Position numbers and translations under genes: made by a program. Shown in pieces: positions 61,217-64,000 of a DNA stretch of 64,000 bases. The stretch is from Halococcus qingdaonensis (lineage in GTDB: Archaea > Halobacteriota > Halobacteria > Halobacteriales > Halococcaceae). Numbering within the stretch: the stretch's first letter is position 1; each line of letters opens with the position of its first letter. The notes under the pieces were generated by a model. It was not told the DNA's origin. It saw only the letters and a list, made by a program, of their open reading frames with translations, and did not search any database. The DNA is taken from positions 744,001 to 808,000 of the forward strand of contig NZ_CP101943.1 in assembly GCF_024508235.1 (NCBI RefSeq), given 5' to 3'.

Positions 61217-62368
61217 CTACCACTCGGCGACGGAACCGTCGTCGTGACGCCAGATCGGGTTGTGCCAGTCGATCTCGCCCGCCTGCTCGCGGACGTGCTC
61301 CTCGTCGATCTCGATGCCGAGCCCCGGACCATCGGGGATCTCGACGAACCCGTCCTCGTAGTCGAACACCGACGGCTCGGCGAGATAGTCGAGCACGTCG
61401 CTACCCTCGTTGTAGTGGATCCCGAGACTCTGTTCCTGGATGTGCGCGTTGTGCGCGCAGGCATCGACCTGGAGACACGAGGCGAGCGCGATCGGGCCGA
61501 GCGGGCAGTGCGGCGCGAGCGCGACGTCGTGGGCGGCGGCCATGTCCGCGATCTTGCGGACCTCGGTGATGCCGCCGGCGTGTGAGAGGTCAGGCTGGAT
61601 CACGTCCACACCACCGGCAGCGAGCAGTGGCGCGAAATCCGTCCGCGAGTAGTGGCGCTCGCCGGTCGCGATCGGCGTCGTCGTATGGGCGGCGATCTCC
61701 GGCAGGAGCTCGTCGTGCTCGGGCAGCACGGGCTCCTCGATGAACATCGGGTCGTGCTGTTCGAGCACCGCCGCGAGGCGCTTGGCCATCGGTTTTGCGA
61801 CCCGGCCGTGGAAATCGACGCCGATCCCGACCTCGGGACCGACCGCCTCGCGCACCGTCGCGAGTCGTTCGCCGACGTCCTGGATCGCCGCTGGTGATTC
61901 GACCTGCCGAAATTCGGCTGTCGCGTTCATCTTGAGCGCGTCGAAGCCCGCCCCGACGCGCTCGCTCGCCGCCTCGGCGACGTCGCTCGGCCGATCGCCG
62001 CCGACCCAGCTGTACACCTGCATCCGATCCCTGACCGGGCCACCAAGCAGTTCGTGCACGGGCGCGTCGAACTGCTTGCCCTTGAGATCCCAGAGCGCCT
62101 GATCGACGCCCGCGATGGCGCTCATCAGTACCGGCCCGCCGCGATAGAACCCACCGCGGTACATCGCCTGCCAGTGATCCTCGATCGGATCCGGGTCGGC
62201 ACCGAGCAGGTGGCTCTCGAACAGCTCTTCGACGGCCGCTCTGACCGTGTGTGCCCGTCCCTCGACGACGGGTTCGCCCCAGCCGACGCGTCCGTCACTC
62301 GTTTCGACGCGGAGGAACAGCCAGCGCGGCGGGACGGCGAACAGTTCGTAGTCGGTGATCTCGCTCAT
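61217..62368 (-). CDS. dgoD: D-galactonate/D-gluconate dehydratase (DgoD/Gad family)
   Basis: A 383-residue enolase-superfamily dehydratase giving a 2-keto-3-deoxy sugar acid. Resemblance to E. coli DgoD runs end to end: PPRWLFLRVETSDGRVGWGE, YRGGFYRGGPVLMSAIAGVD, DFHGRVAKPMAKRL, FIEEPVLPEH, ATGERHYSRTDF and LAPHCPLGPIALASCLQVD. Metal ligands are the Asp of DFHGR, the Glu of FIEEP and the Glu of ATGER; His of APHCPLG is catalytic. In haloarchaea this family includes the gluconate dehydratase of the semi-phosphorylative Entner-Doudoroff route, so gluconate is an alternative substrate. Convergent with the dehydrogenase. Confidence 0.88.
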   Translation of the reverse strand: MSEITDYELFAVPPRWLFLRVETSDGRVGWGEPVVEGRAHTVRAAVEELFESHLLGADPDPIEDHWQAMYRGGFYRGGPVLMSAIAGVDQALWDLKGKQFDAPVHELLGGPVRDRMQVYSWVGGDRPSDVAEAASERVGAGFDALKMNATAEFRQVESPAAIQDVGERLATVREAVGPEVGIGVDFHGRVAKPMAKRLAAVLEQHDPMFIEEPVLPEHDELLPEIAAHTTTPIATGERHYSRTDFAPLLAAGGVDVIQPDLSHAGGITEVRKIADMAAAHDVALAPHCPLGPIALASCLQVDACAHNAHIQEQSLGIHYNEGSDVLDYLAEPSVFDYEDGFVEIPDGPGLGIEIDEEHVREQAGEIDWHNPIWRHDDGSVAEW

Positions 62369-62410
62369 ATCCCTGGTCGGTGCGAACGGCTGAAAAACAC
62401 ACCGAGTCGA

Positions 62411-63583
62411 TCAGAGCTGCGGCTCGATCCTTTCGGTGTCGTCGAGATTACGGTTGTGCAGCGCCTCGCCGGTCTCGCCGTCGAACAGGTGGATCGCGTC
62501 CTCGGGAAGCCGTGCGGTCGCCGGCTGGCCCGCATCGATGCGGCGCAGCCCACCGATCGTCGCCACGAACGTCCGAGATTCGTCCATATCGAGCTCCGAG
62601 GCGCTCTCGTCGCCCTCGAAGGCGAGATAGACGTTGTTGCCGCTGCCGACCGGCTCGACAACGTCGACCACCGTACGGAAATCGTGTCTTCCATCGCCCT
62701 CGGTGGTGTCGACGAGTTCGATGTCCTCGGGACGGACGCCGAGGGTCACGTCGGTGACATCGCCGATGTCCGCGCTCGTGTCTTCCGAGAGCGGATATTC
62801 GAAGTTCTCGCCGACGAGACGTCCGTCCTCGACTTCCATCTCGAAGAAGTTCATCGACGGCTCGCCGATGAACCCCGCGACGAACCGGTTTGCGGGTTCG
62901 TGATAGGCCTCCAGTGGTGTGGCGACCTGCTGGAGCCGGCCGTCGTCGAGGATGGCGATCCGATCGCCCATCGTCATCGCCTCGGTCTGGTCGTGGGTCA
63001 CGTAGACCGTCGTCACGCCGAGGTCCTCCTGCATCCGCTGGAGTTCGGTCCGCATCTGTGAGCGCAGTTTCGCATCCAGGTTCGACAGCGGCTCGTCCAT
63101 CAGAAACACCGCCGGACTACGGACGATCGCACGGCCGAGCGCGACGCGCTGTTGCTGGCCGCCCGAGAGCTCGCTGGGCGTTCGATCGAGCAGCTGTTCG
63201 ATGCCCATCATCTTCGCGGCGGATTCGACCTGGTCGCGGATCTCGTCGTCGGGCATCTCCGTGCTCTCCTCGAGCCCGAAACTCATGTTCTCGCGCACGG
63301 TCATGTGGGGGTAGAGCGCGTAGCTCTGGAACACCATCGCGATGTCGCGATCGGCGGGCTGGCGGTCGTCGATCACGGTCCCGTCGAGACTGATCGTTCC
63401 CGACGAGACGGATTCGAGCCCTGCGATCATCCGGAGCGTCGTGCTCTTCCCACAGCCCGACGGCCCGACGAGAACGAGGAACTCGCCGTCGTCGATCTCG
63501 AGCGAGGCCTCGTCGACGGCGATGATGTCGTTGCCGCCGTCGTCGAACCGTTTCGTGACGCCATCGAGACTCAGTTCGGCCAT
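62411..63583 (-). CDS. Carbohydrate ABC importer ATPase (MalK/UgpC type)
   Basis: A 390-residue ATPase energising a sugar importer. Walker A is GPSGCGKST (residues 40-48), the signature is [16 protein letters not shown], and Walker B is AVFLMDEPLSNLD. A C-terminal OB/TOBE domain of about 150 residues (VTLGVRPEDIELV) is the regulatory region shared by MalK-type proteins. It follows the permease on the same strand and belongs to the importer whose other subunits lie past the right edge. Confidence 0.9.
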   Translation of the reverse strand: MAELSLDGVTKRFDDGGNDIIAVDEASLEIDDGEFLVLVGPSGCGKSTTLRMIAGLESVSSGTISLDGTVIDDRQPADRDIAMVFQSYALYPHMTVRENMSFGLEESTEMPDDEIRDQVESAAKMMGIEQLLDRTPSELSGGQQQRVALGRAIVRSPAVFLMDEPLSNLDAKLRSQMRTELQRMQEDLGVTTVYVTHDQTEAMTMGDRIAILDDGRLQQVATPLEAYHEPANRFVAGFIGEPSMNFFEMEVEDGRLVGENFEYPLSEDTSADIGDVTDVTLGVRPEDIELVDTTEGDGRHDFRTVVDVVEPVGSGNNVYLAFEGDESASELDMDESRTFVATIGGLRRIDAGQPATARLPEDAIHLFDGETGEALHNRNLDDTERIEPQL

Positions 63584-63634
63584 TCGATACCTCCGTTCGT
63601 TGGTTTGGATAGTAGTTCGATCATCGTTGTCTGT

Positions 63635-64000
63635 CTACGTTCGACCGGCAACACCCTGTGCGAACTGATCGCCGAAGATGATGAAGACGAGCAGCGTCGG
63701 CAGTGCGGTCAGGAACGCACCGGCCATCCGTAGCCCGAAGTCGACGCCTTCGAGGCTCGTCCCCAGTCCCACGAGCGAGAGCGTCACTGGGGCCGACGGT
63801 CCCGTGCCGCCGACGAGAATCAGTGCGAACAGCAGTTCGTTCCAGATCTGCGTGAACTGGTAGATCAACACCACCGCGAACATCGGTCCCGACAGCGGGA
63901 GGACGATCCGGCGGTAGATTTCGAAGACGCCCGCGCCATCGAGGCGCGCCGCCTCGACCATCTCGTCGGAGAGCCCCATGTAGTAGCCCCTGAACAGCAC
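63635..64000 (-). CDS. Carbohydrate ABC importer permease (MalG-like), 5' end beyond window
   Basis: The 3' 121 codons of a permease; the frame stays open to the right edge, so the N-terminus is missing. The EAA loop that docks with the ATPase is present (EAARLDGAGVFEIYRRIVLP), followed by hydrophobic helices (MFAVVLIYQFTQIWNELLFA) and the MalG-type C-terminus. Situated 51 bp before the ATPase gene, it is the second permease of a sugar import system next to the xylose/galactonate catabolic genes. Confidence 0.88.
   Translation of the reverse strand: MLFRGYYMGLSDEMVEAARLDGAGVFEIYRRIVLPLSGPMFAVVLIYQFTQIWNELLFALILVGGTGPSAPVTLSLVGLGTSLEGVDFGLRMAGAFLTALPTLLVFIIFGDQFAQGVAGRT

Noticed and set aside
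1-64000. Insertion sequences, CRISPR-Cas genes, toxin-antitoxin pairs and known defence systems
   Set aside because: No transposase, Cas, restriction, toxin or other recognised defence protein was found among the supported genes.

Overview
The window is from a haloarchaeon (class Halobacteria). High GC throughout, very acidic predicted proteins, Tat-exported lipoproteins, PGF-CTERM surface proteins, a Bat-type HTH-10 regulator, PstA with a long N-terminal extension, and many start codons lying about 27 nt after a TATA-like hexamer (leaderless transcripts) all agree. Genus cannot be fixed from the sequence alone; Halococcus is one candidate, raised because of the glycan locus described below, but this is not proven. 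No gap without an annotated feature exceeds 300 bases, and no insertion sequence, CRISPR array or rRNA gene was seen.

Layout. 1-14 kb is mixed housekeeping: a broken-off Tat lipoprotein, an HTH regulator next to a PiT phosphate transporter, a Bat-like regulator, succinate-semialdehyde-type dehydrogenase, a stand-alone RarA/MgsA-C-terminal-like protein, a GH15 glycosidase, a nucleoside deaminase, two hotdog thioesterases, a dicarboxylate/cation symporter, a type II NADH dehydrogenase-like flavoprotein and an acyl-CoA ligase. 14-25 kb holds a beta-propeller gene, moaA, and then a long minus-strand run: pstS-pstC-pstA-pstB followed by a formate dehydrogenase catalytic subunit, an OFA-type transporter and mobA. 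This pairs high-affinity phosphate import with a small formate/molybdopterin module. 24.9-30.7 kb has msrB, tRNA-Glu with a duplicated 3' end next to it, a membrane-anchored HTH regulator, thyX, a LEA-type protein, small proteins, an SRPBCC protein and a nitrilase-family amidohydrolase.

30.7-60.1 kb is a large surface-glycan locus: a FemAB-like transferase, two DUF354 proteins, two tandem PGF-CTERM secreted glycoproteins, three proteins with an alpha/alpha-toroid resembling glucuronyl C5-epimerases (one fused to a methyltransferase-like domain), wecB and wecC for UDP-ManNAcA, a sugar-formyltransferase-like protein, a flippase, two alkaline-phosphatase-superfamily enzymes, a large polytopic membrane protein with a Thr/Pro tail, a beta-propeller protein and six glycosyltransferases. 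wecB-wecC-DUF354-toroid are joined by three ATGA overlaps. The content suggests synthesis, export and post-assembly editing of an aminouronic-acid-containing surface polymer.

60.1-64 kb is sugar catabolism and uptake: a Gfo/Idh/MocA sugar dehydrogenase resembling the haloarchaeal xylose dehydrogenase, a galactonate/gluconate dehydratase, and an ABC importer ATPase plus a permease cut by the right edge.
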